A DNA stretch of 12,422 bases from Candidatus Pacearchaeota archaeon (GTDB lineage: Archaea; Nanoarchaeota; Nanoarchaeia; Pacearchaeales; GW2011-AR1), in the NCBI GenBank assembly GCA_002690445.1, contig NZER01000288.1, forward strand, positions 1-12,422, given 5' to 3'. Numbering within the stretch: position 1 is the stretch's first letter; each line of letters opens with the position of its first letter. Positions 7,842 through 12,390 of the stretch are shown here, in pieces. Both the position numbers and the translations under genes were made by a program. The notes under the pieces were generated by a model. It ran no database searches. It was not told the origin of the DNA and worked only from the letters and a program-made list of their open reading frames with translations.

Positions 7842-8339
7842 ATGGCGTTTAAATCTGATAAGCAGAGAAAAGCTTTTTTTGCCAAGCAAGGCACTACAAG
7901 AAGTGATGTCATCCCCAGAATAAATCCATTGAAATTAAAATCAAACAGGCTTCCGATACAATTCTCTGTCCTTGTCCCATCAACAAAACTGGACAAGAAG
8001 ATTTCCACATCATCTTTCAGGAAAAGGATTGATGATGAAAAGAAATTCATGAGCAAGACCTTCGGTGGAGATACTTCAGTAAAATCAACAGGAAGCTTTG
8101 TCCTTAAGAGAGGAAAGAAAGACATCTTAATCAAGGAAAAGAATGTCATTGTTGAAAGCTCAACAACAACAAATAAGTTCAATGAGAACAGAAGCAGATT
8201 AATCAGGCATCTAAAAGCAAAGCAGAAGCAATGGAAGCAAAACTCAGTTCTCTATAAGCTGGAAGGAGAATCATTTATCTTTCCAAGACAATCATTCATT
8301 CCACATGACAGGAGCAGGAGAAGGGTAACAGTTACTTAG
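7842..8339 (+). CDS. DKQRKA-motif protein, 165 aa
   Basis: It begins MAFKSDKQRKAFFAKQGTTR, combining the MAFKSD start of the 7420 product with the FFA-xQG-xTR form of the 6954 product. The body is basic with repeated Lys/Arg/Ser, KKDILIKEKNVIVESSTTT in the middle, and a C-terminal stretch SRLIRHLKAKQKQWKQ, a likely helix. No TM or signal peptide. It starts 2 nt after the preceding stop and is the last gene of the + arm; its final 8 bases overlap the end of the first - strand gene. Function unknown; location suggests a late, virion-associated or DNA-associated protein. Confidence 0.75.
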   Translation: MAFKSDKQRKAFFAKQGTTRSDVIPRINPLKLKSNRLPIQFSVLVPSTKLDKKISTSSFRKRIDDEKKFMSKTFGGDTSVKSTGSFVLKRGKKDILIKEKNVIVESSTTTNKFNENRSRLIRHLKAKQKQWKQNSVLYKLEGESFIFPRQSFIPHDRSRRRVTVT

Positions 8340-8529
8340 CATCTTCCATAGGTCTTTCATTTACAAACTTCCTGATATTCCCCTTATGGTTTCTCTTTAC
8401 ATCAGAAATAGTGTTTTCTCTGTTAATCTCTGCCTGTCCTAGCATATCAACTAATACAGATTGATGCCTCTCACATAGAAACCAATGTCCCATAGAAGTC
8501 CTGCATCCGCATTTAAAATCAGTTCCCAT
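8332..8529 (-). CDS. Small Cys/His protein, putative zinc finger, 65 aa
   Basis: It begins MGTDFKCGCRTSMGHWFLC, giving C7, C9, H15, C19 and H22 (CxC...CxxH), a plausible zinc site. The rest is a basic helical stretch (GQAEINRENTISDVKRNHKG). It starts 1 nt after the stop of the 35-aa gene, within the same - strand unit, and is the last gene of that unit. Its end overlaps the convergent + gene by 8 nt. I recognise no family; nucleic-acid or protein binding through zinc is inferred. Confidence 0.65.
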   Translation of the reverse strand: MGTDFKCGCRTSMGHWFLCERHQSVLVDMLGQAEINRENTISDVKRNHKGNIRKFVNERPMEDAK

Positions 8530-8530
8530 T

Positions 8531-8638
8531 TTATTTCAAAATCTCCTTCAGATTTTCCAGATGGATTTCATCATAACCTTTCTTTTCAGCATATTCAATA
8601 GTTTTCTTGAGCAACCAAACCCTTTGTTTATCTGTCAT
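8531..8638 (-). CDS. Short helical protein, 35 aa
   Basis: A 35-aa ORF starting MTDKQRVWLLKKTIEYAEKK and ending HLENLKEILK, easily missed because of its size. The pattern of hydrophobic residues suggests two amphipathic helices. Its ATG lies within the last codons of the 161-aa gene (11-nt overlap), and its stop is 1 nt before the next ATG, so the reading frame fits a coupled gene row well. The opening TDKQR echoes the DKQRKA tag of the + strand genes, but over so few residues that this may be coincidence. No function known. Confidence 0.6.
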   Translation of the reverse strand: MTDKQRVWLLKKTIEYAEKKGYDEIHLENLKEILK

Positions 8639-9113
8639 TTCCATTTTTCTTTCCAGCATCTCCTGCCATCTTAATAATGCTATCTAACCTAGCTTGTTTG
8701 GTATCTTCATCAAGTGAATCCCAATCATCAGGCATGACAAGACCTTGATTTCCAAGACCTGCCTTCAGCATCCTTGCCTTCCAATCGTTCTTATCCTTCT
8801 GATTATCACAAAGAATATCTCCTATCTTTGCGACCATTGCAGTAGCTTTAAAGCCAGACCAATCCGTTTGGTCGCCTTCTATGAAATCCCTGCATAATTT
8901 ATTCTCAGCTTCAGATAATGATGCCTTCTCAACAACCTCTGATAATACACTCTGAAACTCGTATCTTTCCCAAGTCCTGTTCTGATAAGTGCATTTAGCA
9001 TCTGCAACTTCAATCCCATTTCTTAGCAATGTAGCTAGATGCCTGAACCCAGAGCTAGTTGATTTACTATTGCATTTAACTTCAATCTCCTTGCTTATCT
9101 TGAATATTCTCAT
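8628..9113 (-). CDS. Hypothetical protein with NRTWERYEFQSVL motif, 161 aa
   Basis: The N-terminal half (about 1-65) is beta/alpha with EIEVKC, GFRHLATLL and the segment CTYQNRTWERYEFQSVL; from memory, this TWE-x-Y-x-FQ-x-VL signature recurs in uncharacterised proteins of phages, plasmids and archaeal elements. The middle is helical, and the C-terminal part (about 105-150) has KDKNDWKARMLKAGLG and a DDWDSLDEDTKQ segment. Soluble, no TM. It follows the 34-aa Cys-rich gene after 3 nt and overlaps the 35-aa gene downstream. Probably an intracellular early or maintenance protein of the element; biochemical role unknown. Confidence 0.75.
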   Translation of the reverse strand: MRIFKISKEIEVKCNSKSTSSGFRHLATLLRNGIEVADAKCTYQNRTWERYEFQSVLSEVVEKASLSEAENKLCRDFIEGDQTDWSGFKATAMVAKIGDILCDNQKDKNDWKARMLKAGLGNQGLVMPDDWDSLDEDTKQARLDSIIKMAGDAGKKNGNDR

Positions 9114-9116
9114 TTT

Positions 9117-9221
9117 TTACACCATCTGATGACATTGACATTCACAATCATTGTCAAAATTATCCAATTCAGTTCCACATTCAGAACATTGCATATCATC
9201 TACACATTGCTTTAAACTCAT
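9117..9221 (-). CDS. Cys-rich zinc-ribbon microprotein, 34 aa
   Basis: MSLKQCVDDMQCSECGTELD is followed by a DCECQCH end: CxxC (C12, C15) and CxCxCH (C26, C28, C30, H31), enough ligands for one zinc. I chose ATG 9221, one nt after the stop of the 99-aa gene, with AGGGG about 11 nt upstream; ATG 9230 would add MIK but sits directly on that purine run. The CxCxCH end is shared with the 42-aa microprotein at 10291-10419. Partner unknown. Confidence 0.65.
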   Translation of the reverse strand: MSLKQCVDDMQCSECGTELDNFDNDCECQCHQMV

Positions 9222-9222
9222 C

Positions 9223-9522
9223 TTAATCATCCCCTTGACTTTCAAACTGCTCAACCAGCTCTGGACTAGCATCCTCAACTGGAGTAAATCCTTCAAGGAC
9301 ATTGAAAGCATCAGTAGAATAAAATATCTCCTTGCCTTCAATCTTCTCCTGTAAATCCCCAGAGCCTTCAGTAGCTCCAAAAGCAGAAGCTAAGTTTCTA
9401 ACTCCACAACCACTTTCAATATGCACATTCCCAGAATCAAGATGAAGCATCCATAATCCACTCATTGCTTGACCTGAAATTCCTGTAATAGTTCCTTTCT
9501 CAACCCTATATTTTCCTTCCAT
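9223..9522 (-). CDS. Acidic hypothetical protein (ISGQAMSGLWMLHLDSG), 99 aa
   Basis: An acidic protein. The N-terminal half is beta-strand-like with GTITGISGQAMSGLW and LHLDSGNVHIESG, then a helix VRNLASAFGATEG and a segment KIEGKEIFYSTD. From memory, similar short proteins occur in archaeal and phage contigs without assigned function. The end is rich in Asp/Glu (SPELVEQFESQGDD). GGAGTTGA, 6 nt before the ATG, supports the start and overlaps the end of the upstream 36-aa zinc gene. Soluble and contrasting in charge with its basic neighbours. Role unknown. Confidence 0.75.
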   Translation of the reverse strand: MEGKYRVEKGTITGISGQAMSGLWMLHLDSGNVHIESGCGVRNLASAFGATEGSGDLQEKIEGKEIFYSTDAFNVLEGFTPVEDASPELVEQFESQGDD

Positions 9523-9523
9523 T

Positions 9524-9634
9524 TTATTTCAACTCCTGTTTCATATCTTGCCTAGACTTGCACTTAGGACAAGCTTTAGGATTCCTTTTCCTTGAATCCC
9601 ATTCATATCTACACTTCCTGCATTTTTGTTTCAT
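9524..9634 (-). CDS. Zinc-ribbon microprotein, 36 aa
   Basis: MKQKCRKCRYEWDSRKRNPK followed by ACPKCKSR: CxxC (C5, C8), a CPKC knuckle (C22, C25) and a YEW between them, a rubredoxin-like four-Cys zinc ribbon. 'C-x-x-C-x-Y-x-W ... PK-x-CP-x-CK' proteins are common small archaeal zinc ribbons. The start lies 26 nt inside the end of the 93-aa gene in another frame, and the stop is 1 nt before the next ATG. Nucleic-acid binding is the usual guess for such ribbons; target unknown. Confidence 0.7.
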   Translation of the reverse strand: MKQKCRKCRYEWDSRKRNPKACPKCKSRQDMKQELK

Positions 9635-9890
9635 TTAGCTTCAACCTCATTTCTTCTTCAGATAATTTCAAAGCATACTGCTTAATCTCCTTGACATAAA
9701 CATCCCCAAGCTCAAAGCTTCCCATAGTCATAGGACTTTTGACAGCACAAAACCATCTGGCATAAAGCTTGTCATCATCAACCTGCCATTTCTTCAGAAC
9801 TCTCCATTGCCAAGTCCCATCAGCAGAAACCCAAATCTCATAAGGGTTTTCTGTTTTCCTTTCCTTTAAACATTTGTTTTTTTGTTTCAT
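9609..9890 (-). CDS. Trp-rich hypothetical protein, 93 aa
   Basis: The frame extends further upstream, but that part overlaps the 67-aa gene; ATG 9890, preceded by AGGAGAGGATT, gives MKQKNKCLKERKTENPYEIW. The centre (ENPYEIWVSADGTWQWRVLK then KKWQVDDDKLYARWFCAVKSP) is Trp/Tyr-rich and beta-like, followed by ELGDVYVKEIKQYA and an amphipathic C-terminal helix (LSEEEMRLKLNETK). From memory, 'PYE-W-x-GTW-WRVLKKWQ' proteins appear among uncharacterised mobile-element genes. It overlaps the zinc-ribbon gene by 26 nt. The aromatic surface suggests a binding protein; ligand unknown. Confidence 0.75.
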   Translation of the reverse strand: MKQKNKCLKERKTENPYEIWVSADGTWQWRVLKKWQVDDDKLYARWFCAVKSPMTMGSFELGDVYVKEIKQYALKLSEEEMRLKLNETKMQEV

Positions 9891-9891
9891 T

Positions 9892-10095
9892 TTATAATCC
9901 TCTCCTTTTAAGTTCAGCTCCAGCTTCCTCAACAGAAAACTTGCTGTTATCCTTACCAGAAAGTGCATCCAATACATCAAACATTCCAGCCTTCTTAATG
10001 TCAGTTTCACTATTACTGTCATCTCCAAATCCAGCTTTCTCTAAAGCCTTTCCAACTTGCTTTGTTACATCAAACATTTTTATTTTTGTTTCCAT
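9892..10095 (-). CDS. Small hypothetical protein, 67 aa, first gene of a - strand unit
   Basis: METKIKMFDVTKQVGKALEK, then a flexible acidic stretch GDDSNSETD, a helix KKAGMFDVLDALSG, and FSVEEAGAELKRRGL at the end. The phrase MFDV appears twice (residues 7 and 37), hinting at an internal duplication of a short helical unit. Start at ATG 10095: AAGGAG (10108-10113) lies upstream, and the TATA box at 10134-10146 would start RNA near 10115. The frame also has a TTG at 10107 (on the ribosome site) and an ATG at 10077 as less likely starts. It ends 1 nt before the 93-aa gene. Function unknown. Confidence 0.75.
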   Translation of the reverse strand: METKIKMFDVTKQVGKALEKAGFGDDSNSETDIKKAGMFDVLDALSGKDNSKFSVEEAGAELKRRGL

Positions 10096-10115
10096 TTTTC
10101 TTTTCAACTCCTTAA

Positions 10116-10132
10116 TAGTAGTAGTAGTAGTA
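10116..10132. repeat. (TAG)5 microsatellite in the leader
   Basis: Five perfect TAG units plus TA (TAC units on the transcribed strand) between the TATA box and the ribosome site of the 67-aa gene. It covers the expected transcription start near 10115-10120. Length changes by slippage would alter promoter-to-start spacing. Confidence 0.9.
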
Positions 10133-10133
10133 T

Positions 10134-10146
10134 CCCTATATAAACC
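10134..10146 (-). promoter_or_regulatory. TATA promoter for the 10095-8332 gene row
   Basis: On the - strand GGTTTATATAGGG holds TTTATATA (10144 to 10137). The ATG is about 45 nt downstream, leaving a leader of about 20 nt that contains AAGGAG. Two copies of a 24-bp repeat lie directly upstream, as expected for regulator sites. Confidence 0.65.
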
Positions 10147-10153
10147 TTTCTGT

Positions 10154-10177
10154 TAGTTTTATTCCTATCAGAATAAT
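10154..10177. repeat. Direct repeat copy 1, operator-like
   Basis: TAGTTTTATTCCTATCAGAA plus TAAT; 22 of 24 bases match the copy at 10201-10224. The core ATTCCTATCAGAAT (10161-10174) is an imperfect palindrome (ATTC...GAAT). It sits about 8 bp upstream of the - strand TATA box. Confidence 0.8.
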
Positions 10178-10200
10178 CACTTTAGAGTAATTACAAATGC

Positions 10201-10224
10201 TAGTTTTATTCCTATAAGAATATT
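10201..10224. repeat. Direct repeat copy 2, operator-like
   Basis: TAGTTTTATTCCTATAAGAA plus TATT, 47 bp from copy 1. The core ATTCCTATAAGAAT (10208-10221) is a near-perfect 14-bp palindrome with one mismatched pair. It touches the stop codon of the 23-aa gene. A partial third copy, CCTATAAGAA, lies at 10245-10254 inside that gene. Confidence 0.8.
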
Positions 10225-10294
10225 ATGTTTTTCCGAGCAGGTAACCTATAAGAAAGATTACAGCTCCAACAATAAAGATTCTAAACATATTCAT
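10223..10294 (-). CDS. Single-TM micropeptide, 23 aa
   Basis: MNMFRIFIVGAVIFLIGYLL followed by GKT: one hydrophobic helix across nearly the whole chain with a basic residue near each end. Its ATG overlaps the stop of the 42-aa gene (ATGA), exactly as the 42-aa gene overlaps the 50-aa gene, which is the main argument that it is real. It would be a tiny membrane peptide, possibly a regulator of a membrane complex, a holin-like or toxin-like peptide; the sequence does not decide. Confidence 0.55.
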   Translation of the reverse strand: MNMFRIFIVGAVIFLIGYLLGKT

Positions 10295-10419
10295 TTTCTT
10301 TTATCTCTATGACATCCACAATAGCATATTTTATCGTTACCTATAGATGTTTCAAAATGGAATTGACCATCTTCCTTCAATTCACAATTCATCATATCAC
10401 AATTTTGACATTGTTTCAT
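10291..10419 (-). CDS. Cys-rich microprotein, 42 aa
   Basis: MKQCQNCDMMNCELKEDGQF then a beta-like stretch HFETSIGNDK and ICYCGCHRDKRK. Ligand candidates are C4, C7, C12, C32, C34, C36 and H37; the CxCxCH end matches that of the 34-aa microprotein at 9117-9221. It overlaps both the 50-aa gene and the 23-aa gene by ATGA. A zinc-binding accessory protein is inferred. Confidence 0.65.
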   Translation of the reverse strand: MKQCQNCDMMNCELKEDGQFHFETSIGNDKICYCGCHRDKRK

Positions 10420-10568
10420 TTTCTCATCTTCTCCAATCTTGCTGGAATAACTTTAGAAGCATTGCAATCATTGCAACACCTGCCATCCTTCAATGGCTCA
10501 GCGTTGTTCCCCTCACTCCAGCCATTAACTTCAACTTCAATCTCCTTACCGCATAGACAACATTTCAT
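10416..10568 (-). CDS. Phage-type zinc-finger microprotein (CxxCGKEIE...CCNDC), 50 aa
   Basis: MKCCLCGKEIEVEVNGWSEG, then NNAEPLKDGRCCNDCNASKV and IPARLEKMRK. The pattern C-x-x-C-GKEIE ... NGW-x-GNNA-P ... GRCC-x-x-CN ... VIPAR is, from memory, a recurrent small zinc protein of phages and plasmids, always uncharacterised. Ligands are C3/C4, C6, C31/C32 and C35. Its ATG overlaps the stop of the 100-aa zinc protein (ATGA) and its own stop overlaps the next ATG, so four genes are chained. The family link is the clearest sign that this arm belongs to a mobile element. Confidence 0.8.
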   Translation of the reverse strand: MKCCLCGKEIEVEVNGWSEGNNAEPLKDGRCCNDCNASKVIPARLEKMRK

Positions 10569-10867
10569 TTTTTATCTCCATACTTAATTTTCCTGCATCT
10601 AGAGCAGATTGAAAACTCAGAGGCATTAGCTTTCAGGCATCTAGGACATTTCTTCTGCTCCATAGCAACCTTATATTTCTTCCGTCTTAATGCGTTGATA
10701 CTAGCAGAATGTTTCCTCATGTAATCCCTCATATACTCGTTCTTGTTCCGCTTCTTCAGGATGCTGATTCTCATATCCCTATAGACAAACTTCCCAAAGT
10801 CCTTGAAAGTCCCATCTATAACGCTTCCGATTATCCTGAGCAATCCAGAATCATTAAGCTCTTTCAT
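10565..10867 (-). CDS. Basic zinc-knuckle protein, 100 aa
   Basis: I chose ATG 10867, which has GAGGT four nt upstream and lies 7 nt after the stop of the 303-aa gene; ATG 10882 would overlap that gene and add MGEVE. Residues 1-35 are helical (LLRIIGSVIDGTFKDFGKFV); 38-68 are very basic with NEYMRDYMRKH and RRKKY; 74-91 form CPRC...CSRC, a four-Cys zinc ribbon (C74, C77, C88, C91). A basic helix leading into a C-terminal ribbon is common in phage-borne DNA- or RNA-binding proteins. A gene-regulation role is inferred. Confidence 0.75.
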   Translation of the reverse strand: MKELNDSGLLRIIGSVIDGTFKDFGKFVYRDMRISILKKRNKNEYMRDYMRKHSASINALRRKKYKVAMEQKKCPRCLKANASEFSICSRCRKIKYGDKK

Positions 10868-10874
10868 TTCAACC

Positions 10875-11786
10875 TCACCCATAGTAAACAATGACAAGCT
10901 TCTTGTCCTGCACAGACAGCTTGAAGTTATTTGGAACTCCAAAGAACCCAGCAACCTTTTCAGAATTTACCATCAGCTCAGAGCAAAAGTCCTTCCATTC
11001 CGATAGGCTCAATGCCAAAGGATAGGAGCTTTCCTCGTAATTAAGCTGACTTTTCATTTCAATCATGTGCCTAAGCATTGACTTCAGGAGCTTAGGAGCT
11101 TTAATCGTCTTAAAATCAGGAAAATTTCCATTTCCTTCAACATTAGCTACAGTTTCCTGAGTTGCTTCTTTCTTCTTCCAGATATGCTTAGCGTTAAAAT
11201 CCTTCTGGCTTCTTGACAAGGCTTCAGCCCAGCTCAAGCTGGGATTCTCTGAACACAGCTTCTTTGCCATTGAAGTAACATACTTTCCCCTGTTGGAAAG
11301 ATACATCTTCCTCTCATCAGACAGATTAGATTTACGCTTCTTCTTAAAATTAGAAGCAGAAACATATCTCTTGAATTTCTTTCCAGAAACCCTGATTCCC
11401 CACAGATTCTGCTCAAATATAGGCTTAAGATGCCTATAATCACTTCCACCAATACATCTTCTGCCAGACATAGCCTTATACATAAGATTCTTCAATGTCC
11501 ATTCCTCAGTAGAAGTCCTGACAATCCTTGCCATCTTCTTAGCGATTGCAGGATAATTCATCATCTTTTCTCCATGATATTTCCTTTTAGCAACCACAAC
11601 AGCAACTGAAGGCTTTGATTTGCTCTTGCCTTCAATCTCCTCAAGCATCAAATCCCTTTTGCTCTTTTCAGGAACTGCTGGAGCATCTGCTCCATTTATC
11701 TTCTTTATCACTCCAGACTTCTTAAGCTTGAGGATATTCTCAAGCTCAGCGTCTGAAAGCTTCTCTAAATCAACCTTGAATTTCAT
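10875..11786 (-). CDS. Large basic hypothetical protein, possible DNA-binding, 303 aa
   Basis: The largest gene of the right arm. Residues 1-30: helical, KLSDAELENILKLKKSG, resembling a short SAP/LEM-like DNA-binding helix pair (weak). 31-65: low-complexity linker. 70-145: MMNYPAIAKKMARIVRTSTE and EWTLKNLMYKAMSG, a possible winged-helix region. 146-205: very basic, with NRGKYVTSMAKKLCSENPSL and SWAEALSRSQKDF, reminiscent of the short HMG/YABBY-like box seen in some viral proteins ('NPSLSW-EAL'). 225-303: helices and a terminal beta piece. No TM or Walker motif, so it is not an obvious replicase or packaging ATPase. Its start overlaps the 105-aa gene by 4 nt. Unknown, with nucleic-acid binding the best guess. 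Confidence 0.8.
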   Translation of the reverse strand: MKFKVDLEKLSDAELENILKLKKSGVIKKINGADAPAVPEKSKRDLMLEEIEGKSKSKPSVAVVVAKRKYHGEKMMNYPAIAKKMARIVRTSTEEWTLKNLMYKAMSGRRCIGGSDYRHLKPIFEQNLWGIRVSGKKFKRYVSASNFKKKRKSNLSDERKMYLSNRGKYVTSMAKKLCSENPSLSWAEALSRSQKDFNAKHIWKKKEATQETVANVEGNGNFPDFKTIKAPKLLKSMLRHMIEMKSQLNYEESSYPLALSLSEWKDFCSELMVNSEKVAGFFGVPNNFKLSVQDKKLVIVYYG

Positions 11787-12100
11787 TTTGCATCCCTCTC
11801 CTTCTCCTTCTTTTTAAGCTCAATCTGAGCCTTCTTGATAGCTTCCGACACCAATTTGACCTTCCTTTCTTGGTCATAGATATCAGCAATGACCTTCATA
11901 TAAGCCAATATGCTCTGAAAATCCATATAAGTTACTGGATTTCCACTCTGAAATCTAGTAACCCATTCTCCAATGTAGGATTCGTTCATCTCCAACGGAA
12001 GCCTTACAGCAAAGAATCTCTCTAAAAGATAGCTGTTTCTCATTCCTTTCTCATTTGCAATTCTTCTAATCAATTCAATCTGCTCGTTAATTTCTGTCAT
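11783..12100 (-). CDS. Helical hypothetical protein, 105 aa
   Basis: MTEINEQIELIRRIANEKGM, then LLERFFAVRLPLEMNESYIG and EWVTRFQSGNPVTYMDFQSI, ending in a Lys/Glu coiled-coil-like helix (KVKLVSEAIKKAQIELKKKEK). All-helical, soluble, no Cys. The start at ATG 12100 is supported by GGAGTTGA 6 nt upstream and a TATA box at 12171-12180. Its end overlaps the 303-aa gene by ATGA, so the two are probably made together and may interact. I do not recognise the family with confidence. Confidence 0.75.
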   Translation of the reverse strand: MTEINEQIELIRRIANEKGMRNSYLLERFFAVRLPLEMNESYIGEWVTRFQSGNPVTYMDFQSILAYMKVIADIYDQERKVKLVSEAIKKAQIELKKKEKERDAK

Positions 12101-12308
12101 GTTTTATCAACTCCAGCCTGTTTAATCTAATTGTTAAACAGCCTAATATAAGAGTGTAAAACATATCTAGTATATAAAGGTTTCGCTTAATATAACACAT
12201 TATACGAACTTGTGTTAAACATTTGTTAAACATAAATTCCTCGTCTAAAAAACCCCAATCTTCACCATCCGAAATATATTTTCTAGGGAAATCATTATCT
12301 GTAGTCAT
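12087..12308 (-). CDS. Doubtful hypothetical ORF, 73 aa
   Basis: MTTDNDFPRKYISDGEDWGF and an acidic LDEEF stretch, then a hydrophobic second half (LYILDMFYTLILGCLTI). A TATA box at 12349-12356 lies at the right distance for an RNA starting near 12327, which favours the ORF. Against it: the second half contains the promoter and operator sites of the 105-aa gene, and it overlaps that gene by 14 nt. A shorter leader peptide or no gene at all is possible. No family recognised. Confidence 0.35.
   Translation of the reverse strand: MTTDNDFPRKYISDGEDWGFLDEEFMFNKCLTQVRIMCYIKRNLYILDMFYTLILGCLTIRLNRLELIKHDRN
12132..12140. repeat. TGTTAAACA palindrome, copy 1
   Basis: A 9-bp perfect palindrome around a central A. 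It lies downstream of the - strand TATA box at 12171-12180, in the predicted leader of the 105-aa gene, where a bound regulator could block transcription. Confidence 0.65.
12171..12180 (-). promoter_or_regulatory. TATA promoter for the 105-aa gene unit
   Basis: CCTTTATATA on the - strand contains TTTATATA (12178 to 12171). Transcription would begin near 12150, giving a leader of about 50 nt with GGAGTTGA before ATG 12100. TGTTAAACA elements sit on both sides. Confidence 0.6.
12213..12232. repeat. TGTTAAACA palindromes, copies 2 and 3
   Basis: TGTTAAACA at 12213-12221 and 12224-12232, start-to-start 11 bp, about one helical turn, so two dimers could bind the same face of DNA. They lie about 35-60 bp upstream of the TATA box at 12171-12180. 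Confidence 0.65.
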
Positions 12309-12337
12309 TTAAGAATAATGATTATTGATGCTTTTTA

Positions 12338-12390
12338 TTTGTCTTACATTTTTATACCCCTATCGAAAAGGTAAGACAATGTAAGACAAA
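12338..12390. promoter_or_regulatory. Inverted-repeat operator enclosing a TATA box
   Basis: TTTGTCTTACATT (12338-12350) and AATGTAAGACAAA (12378-12390) are perfect 13-bp inverted copies 27 bp apart. An extra direct copy GTAAGACAAT lies at 12371-12380. The - strand TATA box (TATAAAAA, 12356 to 12349) overlaps the inner edge of the first arm, so a protein bound here would compete with TBP. This looks like a repressor or autoregulatory site; a replication-iteron role is the alternative. The rest of 12309-12422 shows no clear gene. Confidence 0.65.

Noticed and set aside
9117..9380. 87-aa version of the Cys-rich ORF starting far upstream
   Set aside because: The extension overlaps most of the well-supported 99-aa gene in another frame; only the short C-terminal Cys-rich part, from ATG 9221, fits the gene row.
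9609..10028. 139-aa version of the Trp-rich protein
   Set aside because: The first 46 residues overlap the 67-aa gene; ATG 9890 has its own AGGAG site and leaves a 1-nt gap.
10116..10390. CRISPR array
   Set aside because: Only two full repeat copies with unequal spacing to a third partial copy and no unique spacers of constant length; they read as operators beside a promoter.
10309..10587. + strand ORF of 92 aa (and a nested 69 aa)
   Set aside because: They are antisense to the zinc-protein and microgene chain, which has Cys motifs and ATGA overlaps.
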